A DNA stretch of 64,000 bases from Euborellia annulipes. Its lineage: Eukaryota; Arthropoda; Insecta; Dermaptera; Anisolabididae. Location of the stretch: the NCBI GenBank assembly GCA_023213315.1, contig JAKCPI010002588.1, positions 1 to 64,000 of the forward strand. Reading direction: 5' to 3'. This document shows positions 1 through 11,038 of this stretch, in pieces. Below the pieces are notes generated by a model. It saw only the letters and a list, made by a program, of their open reading frames with translations, searched no databases and was not told the origin of the DNA. Within the stretch, counting starts at the first letter, position 1, and the number at the start of each line of letters is the position of its first letter. The position numbers and the translations under genes are program-made.

Positions 1-87
1 AAAAGCGGAAACGGGGGCAGCGGAGGGAGAGGAGGAGGAAGAGAGAAGAAGAAATCTTCACATTCGCGTGATACTAACAGTTTATAA
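1..87 (+). CDS. possible 3' coding tail of an unidentified gene
   Basis: The first 60 bases are G- and purine-rich, unlike the A+T-rich DNA that follows. Frame 1 reads without interruption into the stop at 85-87, giving a Gly/Arg/Lys/Ser-rich tail (GGSGGRGGGREKKKSS then HSRDTNSL). Such basic low-complexity tails are common at the ends of RNA- or chromatin-binding proteins, but no domain is visible and the rest of the gene would lie left of the window. The composition change at about base 85 fits a coding-to-3'UTR transition. It could also be a purine-rich simple repeat that happens to be open. The function is unknown. Confidence 0.3.
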   Translation, partial: KSGNGGSGGRGGGREKKKSSHSRDTNSL

Positions 88-1217
88 TAATTATAATAAT
101 GTATAATAGAGAATGGAAGATCTTCCTCCAATCTCCCGTCTTCCATATCAAAATTAAATATTTATTTTGGTTAAATTTTGTGTGTAGAATTTATTAAACT
201 TCTTCTTCTTTCTTTAAATGGCTTGGACTTGTGGCCAGCGAACAAATTTATAAGTTTTAAATAAGTTGTTTTTATTCGTATTCTATTATTATCTATTTCA
301 TATGGCAGTTTTTCGAAATGTTTATATTTGTAAATACCATATTAAATAGACTGACCATATTGTTTTGTGACAAAAACGTAATGTCAAAAAGGTGTTATAA
401 AATGAAGAGACTAGAATTATAAGGCGTCTTTGGACAATTTTTTTTGTATGCCATTTACGTCATAAAGGTTATGATAGCATACAAAAAATGGTTCATAGAC
501 CTTTTCTAATTCTCGACTCTTCAAATATTATGTATTCATAAAAAAGTAAGATGATAAAAAAGTTTTATTATATAAACATAGTAATTCTACAAACAACGAG
601 AAATAAATAAGACGCGGTTGTTTTCTACAAAAACTATAGTTTGTTAAAAAAACCGGGACAAAATCGATATTTTTATTAAAACGTCGGCCGCGAAATATGA
701 AAGCAACGATACTGTCCCTTTCAACACGGTACTTATGGTCACCCGAATATTAAATGGCATATGCAGGACACAAAACTTTTAAACAAAATCGGCCAAAGAG
801 TACTAGTATTTTACTGAAGTACTTTTTCAGTTTTTTGATTTTCTCAAAATTCGCTCCAACGATTTTGCTTCAAAATTCAAAAATCAATTATTTTTTAGAT
901 GCAAACGAATTAGAAATAATAAAAATCATCAATGAAGTAATACGATTTTCAATTTTGGATTTATACACATTTTATTGATAATTTTTATTTTTGTATAATA
1001 CAATAGAATAAAAAGAGCTTGCTTTTTAATAAATTCTACATACAAATTTAATCAGAATAATTATTGAGATATATTCAAAATAAATATGTTGTTTTAATAT
1101 TTAAGAAAAAATAAAATAATACTTCTTTAAAATGATTTTTCTCTTCTACTTAGATTTTTTTATATTATTAAAACTTTATTTTAGATATTTAAGAAATATA
1201 TATATATAAAATTTATA
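88..1217. other. A+T-rich intergenic DNA with one dispersed-repeat fragment
   Basis: No exon-like open frame. The stretch at about 776-905 (starting AATCGGCCAAAGAGTACTAG) is a copy of the repeat also seen at 24,743-24,862, inverted at 25,805-25,925, and partly at 58,810-58,895, so it is a fragment of the palindromic element described at 24,444-26,288. Confidence 0.5.
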
Positions 1218-1480
1218 CAGGGGCGTATATAGAAATTTTTTTCGGGGGGGGGCCCGAACTCAAAAATTTTTCTGAGGAAAATTTTTTTTTTAGAAACTAT
1301 ACTTTTTTTCACAGGAAATTTTTTGAGGAACATTTTTTCTATTGCGGAACCAAAGTTGTCCATCCTACGGAAAAATTTGTTGCGCTGATGTCTGTATATC
1401 CCTATATATGTATATGTGTTTGGGAAATTTCGGGGGGGCCCGGGCCCCCCTCGGCCCCCCCCCCCTTAAATACGCCCCTG
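1218..1480. mobile_element. hAT-like MITE with exact 8-bp target duplication
   Basis: The ends are inverted repeats (CAGGGGCGTA ... TACGCCCCTG). The element is flanked on both sides by AATTTATA (1210-1217 and 1481-1488), a perfect 8-bp target-site duplication of the hAT type. The inside is 263 bp, non-coding, with long G and C runs. It is a non-autonomous element. Confidence 0.8.
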
Positions 1481-1488
1481 AATTTATA

Positions 1489-3490
1489 TATATATAGGAT
1501 CTATAAGTTTTCTATTTTGTTTTTTAAGTTCTGATATCAGTGAGTATCCTAATAAAAAATGTGACAGGTTGCAGTAATAAAATAATGTTAGTTTATAATC
1601 CGGAGAGAAGTTGCTGTTGATGTTGCGAGTTGGAAAAGAGCAAGTACAGGAGCAGCAAAGAAAAAAATCCCTTGGATGCCGAATACGAGACAAAATTTAT
1701 TCCTCCAAGAAACAAGTATGCTGGGACGATAGAATTAAGGTTATGGAGAAGAAACAACCAGCGACTGCTTCCCACGTTAAAATTAATTTGCAGATATTTC
1801 GGTGTGTATCAAATTATACGATTGTGGAGCGTTAAAATGCATCGGGCTCGCGTACTAAAGTACGGCGGTTTTGGGGAACATGGGTAATAAGAAAACTCGT
1901 GAATATTAATGTCCAAAGAGATTAAAGGAATACTATTCATGATCAAAAGGTACCGACAGATGTTCGAGGGAGAAAGTTAAAACAAACCTTTTAGTTTTAT
2001 TTCATTTTATTTGTTGTTTGAATGATACAGATTTGCAATATTTTCTCAAAAATTCAAGAGACTCTCTCAATACAATTTTCAAATCTTGGGCTCGTCGAAG
2101 ATCTGCAGTTCTTGTACGCAGGTAAACGAAACCAGTAGTTCCTTCTCAAAATAGCAAACAAAAGTCTAAAGGGTTGGAGTTTGGCTAGGGAATATTACTG
2201 CTTGAAGAAAAATCTTTAGAGAAAACATTCGTGAAATTGCAGCTTCTTTTTATAAAAACAATGAAATAATCACATATACAATCATGGGTATGAGGATTTC
2301 GGACGCCTTAGGACCTTAGGAAATTTATTGTAGAAGAAGAAATTTCGCCTTAGTGTAGTTTTTATGAATAATTTAATAAACAATTAATTACTATACTATT
2401 TGTTTACAAGATATTATTTTTTGCAGAAATTCGTCCGAGTAGGATAAGCAAAAATTTCACTTAATAAAGTTGATAAAATGTGATTTAATTTGACATCACA
2501 ATAGAGTAGTCATAGATATTATAAGAAAATAATTAAGAAACAAATTTGACAATGTGCAGCAACGACAATAGAATTTAGCTATCGAATAAAAAGTATTAAT
2601 CCTAAATCAAGAAGTCGTGATCTGGAAACCCCATCTGAAATAAAAAAAAAAAGGTTTAATCACAATTATCTCTTCAAAAAATGATGATGAAAAAAATTCT
2701 AACTTTGTACCTTTTCGTCTCCAAAATTCAGAAAAAAATTAAGTTCTACAATATTGGAACAAATCAAATAAATTGCTGACAAAAAATTGAAAATAGAAGA
2801 CTCAATTTTGTGAATGCGAGGTTATAGACTTCATTCATGACTGCAGCAAAAAATAAACAAAAGGGATAGAGCGAATTTTGAAGAAAGCGAGAAAAACTAA
2901 AATGCATCAGGTGCAGCTTAAGATATCAAATTTGAGTATCAAATGTTTTTCCTTTATTGTGAGATTTTTTGTTCCTTTGCTTTAAAAAAAAGCTAAGAAA
3001 AATTTATATATTTTTTTTTCTTCAGATGGTTAAAAAAAACCATAATTAGAATGAAGATAATGTGAATTTGAAAAATTTTAAAATATAATAAATGAAGAAT
3101 GGCGAATCGGAAAAGAATATACAGGCGAAAAGACTGTGTGAATGTGAGTGTGAATGAGAAAAAAGTGTGAATGTTTTTTTTTTTTAAAAAACAAAAAAAA
3201 AAAAAAAATCTTTTTAATAAAAAAAAGTCCAAACAATAGAGCTTTGCATTGTTTGAAAAAAATTCTATCCTTTTCAAACAAGGCTCTACCTAGTTAAATT
3301 TATATAGTTATACAATATCAGTACATTATAAAAATTTAAAGTTTATATGGTCTAAAAGACCGAAGGAACTTTAAAAAGTTTTTAGAATATTTTCATTATA
3401 TCTTTAGTCTAATGAAAAATTATTAAAAAGAAAAAAAATATTTTTTGTGAGTTTTGATTATTTATTTCTAATTTAATAAATCTAATTTAA
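1489..3490. other. intergenic DNA, no supported gene
   Basis: Only short open frames occur. Two overlapping frames at 1611-1887 are richer in G+C than their surroundings but resemble no family I recognise, and their use is doubtful. The segment around 2230-2280 includes the string AAAACAATGAAATAATCACA, which recurs in the MITE at 53,303-53,508. At 3110-3170 a GTGTGAATGTGAG tract resembles the SINE tail at 55,860-55,905. Confidence 0.4.
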
Positions 3491-3617
3491 AAGAATGAAT
3501 TTGTTGAACCCAGACCTGAATTCCCAACAAGTTGAGAAATTATATATATATATATATTTAGATTTTGAGTTCAACATAATTATTTTAAATCACATTGATG
3601 AGAAATATATATATATT

Positions 3618-4079
3618 CATCTTGAAGAAGAATTTAGGTCTGGGTTCCAACAAAATAATTATTTTAAATCAGATTTATTAAATGTGATGAGAAATTTATA
3701 TATATTGTATAAATAGTTGGACAAATAACCAATATTCAAAGAAAATCTTTTAAAAGGTTGTACTAAAATAAAAAGAAAAGTGAATAAAGTATATAAATTT
3801 TGGTTTAGACTTTATTATCAAGAAACTGACAGTTATGTGTTCAGAAATGTTAGGAATCATTTCATACTCATGATATTGATATTAGAGCACAATATGATTT
3901 TTAAACACCTGACATTCAGTTACTTGATGATGAAAAGGAGCTTTCCTTTATCTGTTGCTGTATATAAAACAAAAAATATAAAACTCACCACTTATCTCCA
4001 AGCATAGAAGGATAGGCCTGCAGGTTGACAAGTGGAAATTGAACCAAGATTCTGAAAATAAAATAATTATCAGATTATA
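3618..4079. repeat. left copy of a 462-bp direct duplication
   Basis: This block is repeated at 5933-6394 with the same length and no mismatch that I could find; the short frames inside translate identically in both. The two copies flank a 1.85 kb inverted-repeat element. It has no recognisable gene. It is far too long for a transposase target duplication, so it suggests a recent duplication, recombination between insertion and empty alleles, or an assembly artefact. Confidence 0.8.
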
Positions 4080-4372
4080 TGGCGTGATCCTATATGACGG
4101 TAAGTAAATTTTATTAAAATTAGGAAGTTTTCAGGGAGAAATTCACCCTCCCTTCCCATTATTATTCTAAAAAGAGGTGGCAGTAAGCCAATTTGATCGA
4201 GATATATGCCAAAATAAGGAAAATTTTGAAGAAATACAAGGACCACATTAACCATTAAAAATATATATTTTTACTTACTTTTTGGGTTTTTTCTTTCTCC
4301 ATTGCTCAATTTAGATGACAAAAACCTTGCGTCTGACCTATTCTGATTGAGATAAGTAAAGAAATTTATTAA

Positions 4373-4563
4373 ATGGAGCCAAATATTATTTTATTTTTAA
4401 ATCTCGCCCTCACGGCTGACGTTTCGGCCCGTGTCTAGGCCATCTTCAGAGCCGGCTGGCAATAATCAAAATGTGTGTAATAATATTTGGCTGCATTCGT
4501 CTTGTTTTTTTTTGACTCCTTCATCATTAAGCCTACAGCCACAGATCTTTTTCGTTATTAAAT
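4373..4563 (-). mobile_element. nested insertion carrying a hammerhead-like motif
   Basis: About 190 bp lies between two copies of TTATTAAATGGAG (4361-4373 and 4555-4567), an apparent 13-bp target duplication, and it splits the inverted-repeat arm of the outer element. Its two halves contain CCAAATATTATT and its inverse. It contains a hammerhead-like core on the minus strand. A target duplication of this length plus a hammerhead recalls Penelope-like retroelements, which are known to carry hammerhead ribozymes. That assignment is inference. Confidence 0.5.
4418..4454 (-). ncRNA. hammerhead-ribozyme-like motif (copy 1)
   Basis: Read on the minus strand: CTGAAGA, a T, GGCC, an 8-nt loop, GGCC, then GAAAC and GTC. 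Outside the core, CGGCT before CTGA pairs with AGCCG after GTC. This matches a type-I hammerhead (CUGANGA, stem II, GAA, minimal stem III, cleavage triplet GUC, stem I), except for one extra T between the core and stem II and a stem III of only about 2 bp. Activity is not shown. Confidence 0.55.
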
Positions 4564-5932
4564 GGAGTTGAAAATAATAAAAAATAATTTTATCGAAAAT
4601 TGTTATTTTTTTTTTTTTTTAATAAAACAAATGATAAAGGGGCTAACTTCAGATGATAATTGAAAAAAAAAAACAAAGAATAATTTTTTCGGTTAATCTT
4701 CAGAATAAAGTGGCAAGCCTTCGCACTGGCTGACTAGTTTACACTTTTGACCACTTTTGACATTAGGCTCAACATTCATGAATCTTTCGTTTTTTTTTCA
4801 TTTAGGCATGCTATTTGTTTTGTCACTAAGGCCGAGAATTCCCTAGTTTTTTTAAATTTTCTTTAATCGAAGGAAACCGAACTGCAACCGAAGGACCGAA
4901 ACAATTAGGTCGTGCCCCCAGAAGTTGTTGTGTCACTAGTGTCGACTTCGGTCTCGGTTTCGGTCCGGTTCAAAACTAGTCTCAGTTCAGTTCAAAACCA
5001 TCCAGTTAGAAGCTATTCGGTAAAGCCCTTAAAACTAAATTCTTCAGTTCCCTTCGGGCCCGAAAATTTATTTTTAAAAGCTACCGAATCGCTTCTAACT
5101 GGATGGTTTTGAACCGAACTGAGCCGAGCCGAACCAAATCGATATCGAACCGAAGCCGAGAATTCCCTAGTTGTTTTGAATTTTTTTCTAAAAATAAAAA
5201 GAACCGAACTTAAAACCGAGGGGGTCTCCGAGCCGCCTCCGGCGGCTCTCGGACAAGGGATCCCTTGCAGGTTCTTTAAAATATTCTGGATGAATATTTT
5301 TAAATCTAAAACAGAACCGACCTTAATTAACCGAAGGTCTCGAGCGCCGCCTCCGGCGGCTCTCGGACAAGGGATCCCTGCAACTTCTTTAATATATTCT
5401 GGATGGATATTTTTTTATTTAAATTTAAATATAAGAACCAAAAGACACGGGTCTCCATCGGTGGCCCGCGGACCCAAAGATGTTCTTAATAAGTGTAGCA
5501 AACTCGAGCCTTTTTACTAAAAAAAAAAAAAAGTCAGTGAATACTTTAACTTTTAATACAACATGAAGTTAGCTCCTTTATCGTTCAATATTAAAAAAAT
5601 AAACAATTTTCGATAAAATTATTTTTTGGATATTTTCAACTCTATTTAATAAATTTCTTTACTTATCTCAATCAGAATAGGTCAGACGCAAGGTTTTTGT
5701 CATCTAAATTACAATGGAGAAAGAAAAAACCCAAAAAGTAAGTAAAAATATATATTTTTAATGGTTAATGTGGTCCTTGTATTTCTTCAAAATTTTCCTT
5801 ATTTTGGCATATATCTCGATCAAATTGGCTTACCGCCACCTCTTTTAGAATAATAAAGGGAAGGGAGGGTGAATTCTCCCTGAAAACTTCCTAATTTTAA
5901 TAAAAATTTACTTACCGTCATATAGGATTTAG

Positions 5933-6394
5933 CATCTTGAAGAAGAATTTAGGTCTGGGTTCCAACAAAATAATTATTTTAAATCAGATTTATTAAATGT
6001 GATGAGAAATTTATATATATTGTATAAATAGTTGGACAAATAACCAATATTCAAAGAAAATCTTTTAAAAGGTTGTACTAAAATAAAAAGAAAAGTGAAT
6101 AAAGTATATAAATTTTGGTTTAGACTTTATTATCAAGAAACTGACAGTTATGTGTTCAGAAATGTTAGGAATCATTTCATACTCATGATATTGATATTAG
6201 AGCACAATATGATTTTTAAACACCTGACATTCAGTTACTTGATGATGAAAAGGAGCTTTCCTTTATCTGTTGCTGTATATAAAACAAAAAATATAAAACT
6301 CACCACTTATCTCCAAGCATAGAAGGATAGGCCTGCAGGTTGACAAGTGGAAATTGAACCAAGATTCTGAAAATAAAATAATTATCAGATTATA
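5933..6394. repeat. right copy of the 462-bp direct duplication
   Basis: Identical as far as I can see to 3618-4079. It starts directly after the right inverted repeat of the enclosed element, and the sequences diverge at its end (ATAATATTTG here against ATATGGCGTG on the left). Confidence 0.8.
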
Positions 6395-7371
6395 ATATTT
6401 GTTTATATTATATATAAATGCTAATTTATTTGTTATTATATTAAATGATGTTGGAATAATAAAATATTAGGGCTGATGAGAGGAAGAGTCAGATAAGGAG
6501 AACACAATCTGATCCTTCCTTTGCCTTTGATTATAATTCATTTTGAAAACAATTTAGTAATTTAAATAATAATAAATATATATAGAGGTCAAATAAATTC
6601 AATCAGATGAGACTTATTAAAATGGAAAAGCCATCAGAAATTAATTAATAATAATTATATATAGAGGTCAAATAAATTCAATCAGATGAAATTTATTAAA
6701 ATGGAAATTGGAATAATAGACATATATTTATTAAGTAATAAATTACTAATATTTAAAATCAATTTATACCAAATTATAAGTGATTAAAACAGAGAAATAT
6801 TAAAAAATGAGAATAAATTTAGCAAAGGCAATCTGCTGAATTAATTAAAGTGATATTTATTATCTGATTGAATTTATTTGAAATATTCAATCTAAATAAA
6901 TATAAGGACAAATTGAATGAAATATTAAATAAATTACTGACCTTATAAAGTGAAAACATTAAAGATAAAATATGATAAAACGAATGACAGATGATACCAT
7001 TGGCGGGCGATGACAAGTATGAAATTAAGAGACAAGACATTCAAATTAGTCAAGTCTTTATATGAAGAGACCTGATGAAAAATAAAATTTAAATGTTAGT
7101 TAAAATAATAATCAAATATTTAATGAGTTTAATTATGCATATTTCTTTTTAATAAATGAAATTAAATAAAAATTTTTTTATTTAGAAATGAAAAAAGTGA
7201 AATGTAAATCTAAAATTTTTTTTTACATTTTTAAATATTAATATTTTTTTTTCTTTTAAAAATATTTAAAATATTTTAGTTTTAAGGGTTTTAATTTAAT
7301 TTAAAAAATTTCTATTTAATTTCTAAAAAAATAAAATTTTCAAAAAAAAAAAAATTTATTTAGGGCATAGA
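6395..7371. other. A+T-rich intergenic DNA
   Basis: No gene supported. A sequence of about 35 bp (TATATATAGAGGTCAAATAAATTCAATCAGATGA) occurs twice in tandem order at about 6577-6610 and 6655-6690, a small local duplication. Confidence 0.4.
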
Positions 7372-7728
7372 CATGGGGGTAACTAGGGGGGGGGGGGGGG
7401 CCTCAAAGAAAAATTGAAAGAATATGGGGTCCAGGGATGGAGTCTTCCAGGCCCCCCAGAGGATGGCTGGTGCCATCCCCCCCCTTCTCCCCAGCCAGTT
7501 ACGTCCATGGCTTTTGGGGGTTAAACCCCCCATGGGACCCAAGCATGTTATATTTAATACAAATTATATTTATATAGGGTAAGAGAAAGTAAAATATAAT
7601 AATTTTTACTCTAGCTAAAAAACAAACCAAATGTTATAAATAGGCCCTAAAATAATCTTAAATTTTTGAAAAAAATTTCTTGATTCCCCCCCCCCATCAA
7701 AAATTTCTGGCTACGCCAATGGTCCATG
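7372..7728. mobile_element. hAT-like MITE, 8-bp target duplication GGCATAGA
   Basis: It begins CATGGGGGTAACTAGG and ends GGCTACGCCAATGGTCCATG. The duplication GGCATAGA stands at 7364-7371 and 7729-7736. An internal CAGTTACGTCCATG at 7496-7509 suggests a composite of two related elements. It contains long G and C homopolymers. Confidence 0.65.
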
Positions 7729-7736
7729 GGCATAGA

Positions 7737-8159
7737 TAATAGATATAGTGAATTAGGAAGATAACTCCAGGGAACTGACTGTTAAGAATAGGAATTATTA
7801 ACAGATAAAATGCAGACCTTCGAGAACAATGTTCTGTATAGTTACTCGTATAATGTAATAATCTAATTTGAGAAAACAGTATATCATATATATATTATAT
7901 ATTAATAAGATGACAATCTGTGACCAAATGTATGGAGGAAGGACGTATAGAATTCAGGAACGATAGGCCCAAGTTTCTTCTGAAAAAAAAAAACATTCAA
8001 TAGTTACACTATTTTATATTTTGTTTTTTGCACATTTATCACAATTAGGATTTATCAAATTTTCTTTTTAAATTTGATAATAAAACTCTATATATATATA
8101 TATATATATATATTTTTAATATAAAAAAAAAAACTATTAAATTCTACCCTTCGTTTACT

Positions 8160-8199
<40 letters not shown>

Positions 8200-8760
8200 A
8201 ATAAAAAAAAGATGCTAAAATAATTAAATAAAATTTTGATACCATATAACTACGATTAAAATTTTACTAAGATAACAAATTGTAATTGACTTTATTTTTG
8301 CGAGTCTCTTTATAGACAATATTTTTTTAATATTATTTACAAAATTGTAACAACTAACTGTGATGATCAACAATAATCATTTTTTTTTTTTAGATTATAT
8401 AGTCTAAAATCTCACTATAATTATATATAGGTTTATAAAGATAAAAAAAAATCACCAGAAAAAAGAATAACTTTAAAAAATAAAGTGAATCACGAAAAAG
8501 GAAAATATATAAAGTATATAAATTTAAGTTTAAAAAAGATTTAATTGAACATGATGAAATTTTTATAATATATAATAAAACTTTGGAAGTTTTGCAGAAT
8601 ATAGTTGTTGTATGGAAATGATTAGAAAAAGAGGGAAGAGGATCACAGAGAAGAAGAGAGCATGTACAAGAAATGAAAGTTTGTAGAGCAGATAGGGCAA
8701 TCAATAATGAGTTAAAACAATAACAAATAATCGGAGGTGCATAGCTGATAATATGTAGTT
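7737..8760. other. A+T-rich intergenic DNA with TA microsatellites
   Basis: Pure TA tracts lie at about 8090-8113 and 8163-8194. The minus-strand frame at 8390-8704 is a hydrophobic, low-complexity translation of A+T-rich DNA, not a gene. Confidence 0.4.
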
Positions 8761-9064
8761 TAAAGGTTTCTGGATTTCTCCAATGAGCAAGCAGCTAGTA
8801 GTTTTTCAATTTATATTTATTAATTAATGTACCAGGGCAGACGTTTCGTTCGAATATAGGACCATCCTCAGGGTCAAGGCATTGAACCTCCAGTGGTCAT
8901 ATTGGCAAAAGACATTATTAATTTAATAAATTTAATGACTAAATTCGATAGAGTGTATCTACAGTACTATGGACAAAGTGAGTCTTTTGCTGATGTCTTT
9001 TGCTAATATGACCACTGGAGGATTACTAGCTGCTTGCTCATTGGAGAAATCCAGAAACCTTTAA
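8761..9064. mobile_element. palindromic element with a hammerhead-like motif
   Basis: Outer arms of about 40 bp (TAAAGGTTTCTGGATTTCTC at 8761 and its inverse ending at 9064) and inner arms (CCTCCAGTGGTCATATTGGC near 8887, inverse near 9000-9023) enclose about 80 bp. A hammerhead-like core lies between the left arms at 8840-8872 on the minus strand (CTGAGGATGG ... CGAAACGTC). The paired stem is weaker here than in other copies. Confidence 0.55.
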
Positions 9065-10110
9065 AATAACAAATAATTAATTAAAATGAAGTATTTCAGT
9101 CGTTAATACTATTTCCCCAAAGAATTTAAAAATAAGAAAAAGGATGAAACCTATAGGCGCACACTCTTAAATCAGGCCCTGGTTAGAATATGTGTCAAAG
9201 ATTCTTACAAAAATGTATAATACAATTTTGGGAAAAGAGCATCTGATCCAATCACATAGAGAGGAAATCTGTATCAATTCGGGAGAATATATATTCAGAG
9301 AAGAAAGGCAGGAGTAGCAAACAAAGTGATGAAACAAAGATAAAATTTTGAATGGGTATAAACTAAGAATTATATATATATATATACCGTATTAATAATT
9401 TGGGAATATAAAATATATCTTTTTCATTATGGATTCACCCATGTTTAACAGATTTAAAAATAATTTTCATATAAACTCCGGTAATTAGAAAACCGGTGCT
9501 TTCAACATAATAGGGCCGCTACATAAACAGCAGCGGATAAATTTGCTTCTGGATGCTTTAAAATATTAAAGGATCCTTAAAACTCACGTATTTAATATCT
9601 GCTACTTTAGTGAAGTTTTCAAAAAAAAAAAAAAGTAGATGAAATAAAAACAAGACTTGTTTTTATTGTTATCTGTATTACGGCCTTCCTCCACATTGTC
9701 TTTGAAAAAAAAGTGATTAAATTTCATCATATTCAATTAAAGATAAAAAAAAAGTACGCCTTTTTATTAAATTTAATTTAATAAAATTGGCAAACAAAGT
9801 TGCAAGTTACTAAAAATGTATATATATAAAATCGATAAAATTTAGGGAAGGGTTAAAAGACAGGAAAAGAAGATTTTATAAATAAAAGCTAGTATATATA
9901 AATAAATATATATTTATATTATATATATTAATATTTATAAAATCAAATAGCACAAATTTTATCAATAAAATAAATATATTAGGGATGAAAGAAGAAAAGG
10001 TTAATCCAAAATTCACTAACTATTGATATTGGATGTTTGATAAAATATATTTTTAAAAAGAAAATTAAATTTTTATTTCCTTCATATGACTATTTTCCAC
10101 TAAATCAGGA
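9065..10110. other. intergenic DNA, no gene seen
   Basis: Highly A+T-rich with poly-A runs and short TA tracts (9373-9387, 9890-9930). No splice-compatible frame or recognisable repeat boundary. Confidence 0.35.
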
Positions 10111-10116
10111 GATTGA

Positions 10117-10525
10117 AGTTAAGGGGGAGTAGTAGTGAAGTTGTTACGCATGTTTTTGCCGATAAGATGGCGTTAAGTGTCTTAAAAATAAGCCAAAAAA
10201 ACCACCTATTATGAAAAATTGCCAAGATATGTCAGAATGGTAGCTAAAAATATAATGCATTTGGTTGAAGCATAAAAATATATAAATATAGGCCAGATAT
10301 AGGCTAATAGGAGAACTGATTAAAAAGGGTGTTAGACTAGCCTGCCATCTTTTGCAAGAGTGCTGAACTATTTGACAGTTAAATTTTAAATAAATCATCT
10401 AAGCTTATTTAACATTTTTTTTAATATGTGAATTTAATTCATTTAAAAAAAAACCGCATTGAAAAATTTCTTATAATAGTCTAGTTTTTTTTAAGTACGT
10501 TTAGGCCACTCCTGCACCCCTTAAC
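10117..10525. repeat. dispersed repeat with imperfect inverted ends, copy A
   Basis: The ends are TTAAGGGGGAGTAGTAG and, inverted, TTAAGGGGTGCAGGAGTGG. The inner 250 bp (10,150-10,397, from ATGTTTTTGCCGATAA to AAATAAAT) recurs at 11,422-11,650 in the same orientation, including the shared string CATAAAAATATATAAATATAGG. Confidence 0.5.
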
Positions 10526-11038
10526 TAAAAGCGTGCTGTGATTGTTCGCATAAATAAAACTCAAATATAGTTGTGATAGAAAAATAATGATTGTGAAAGG
10601 AAGATGAATAGATAATATAAGAAAGAGCAGGGGGGGGGGGGGGTACGAGATTGATTGGCACTAGTTTAAAGAAGGGATGAATGGAAAAGGGAAGTTAATT
10701 GGAAGATGAACATGCTTCTATAATAATCATTTTTTCCTTTTAACTTTACACCAGAAGTACGTGTGAGAAGTGATGTCCTAGGTAATTTATGCGTGACAAG
10801 TCAGTATCAGCACACATTCAGAATTTTTAATTAAGTGTTAGAAGTCTTGAAGGTCTGTCTTATTGTACTTCTAACTCCATTTTTGTCTGAACAATGAAAT
10901 TAATTTTTATTGGTAAGAAAATTTGTGCTATTTGACTAAGCTAAAATAATAAATTCGGCTCTATTTTGATCAAGGCTCCCTGAGTTTTTAAAGAGGCAAG
11001 AAGAAAGGTTTGATTTTACTTTTTTTTGACTAGTATTT

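Larger units (their letters stand above)
4080..5932. mobile_element. 1.85 kb element with about 290-bp terminal inverted repeats
   Basis: The left arm (about 4086-4372, beginning with TCCTATATGACGGTAAG) is matched in inverse orientation by 5643-5930. The match resumes further inside (about 4560-4650 with 5555-5650), so the original arms are longer and are interrupted at about 4373 by a nested insertion. The centre (4860-5500) is rich in CCGAAC/GGTTCGG motifs and in GCCGCCTCCGGCGGCTC repeats. No transposase frame is visible. It is a non-autonomous or decayed foldback element. Confidence 0.7.

Noticed and set aside
3780..6322. Identical 75-residue open frames at 3780-4007 and 6095-6322
   Set aside because: They are identical only because the DNA block is duplicated; no domain, no start context and no codon bias, so not called genes.
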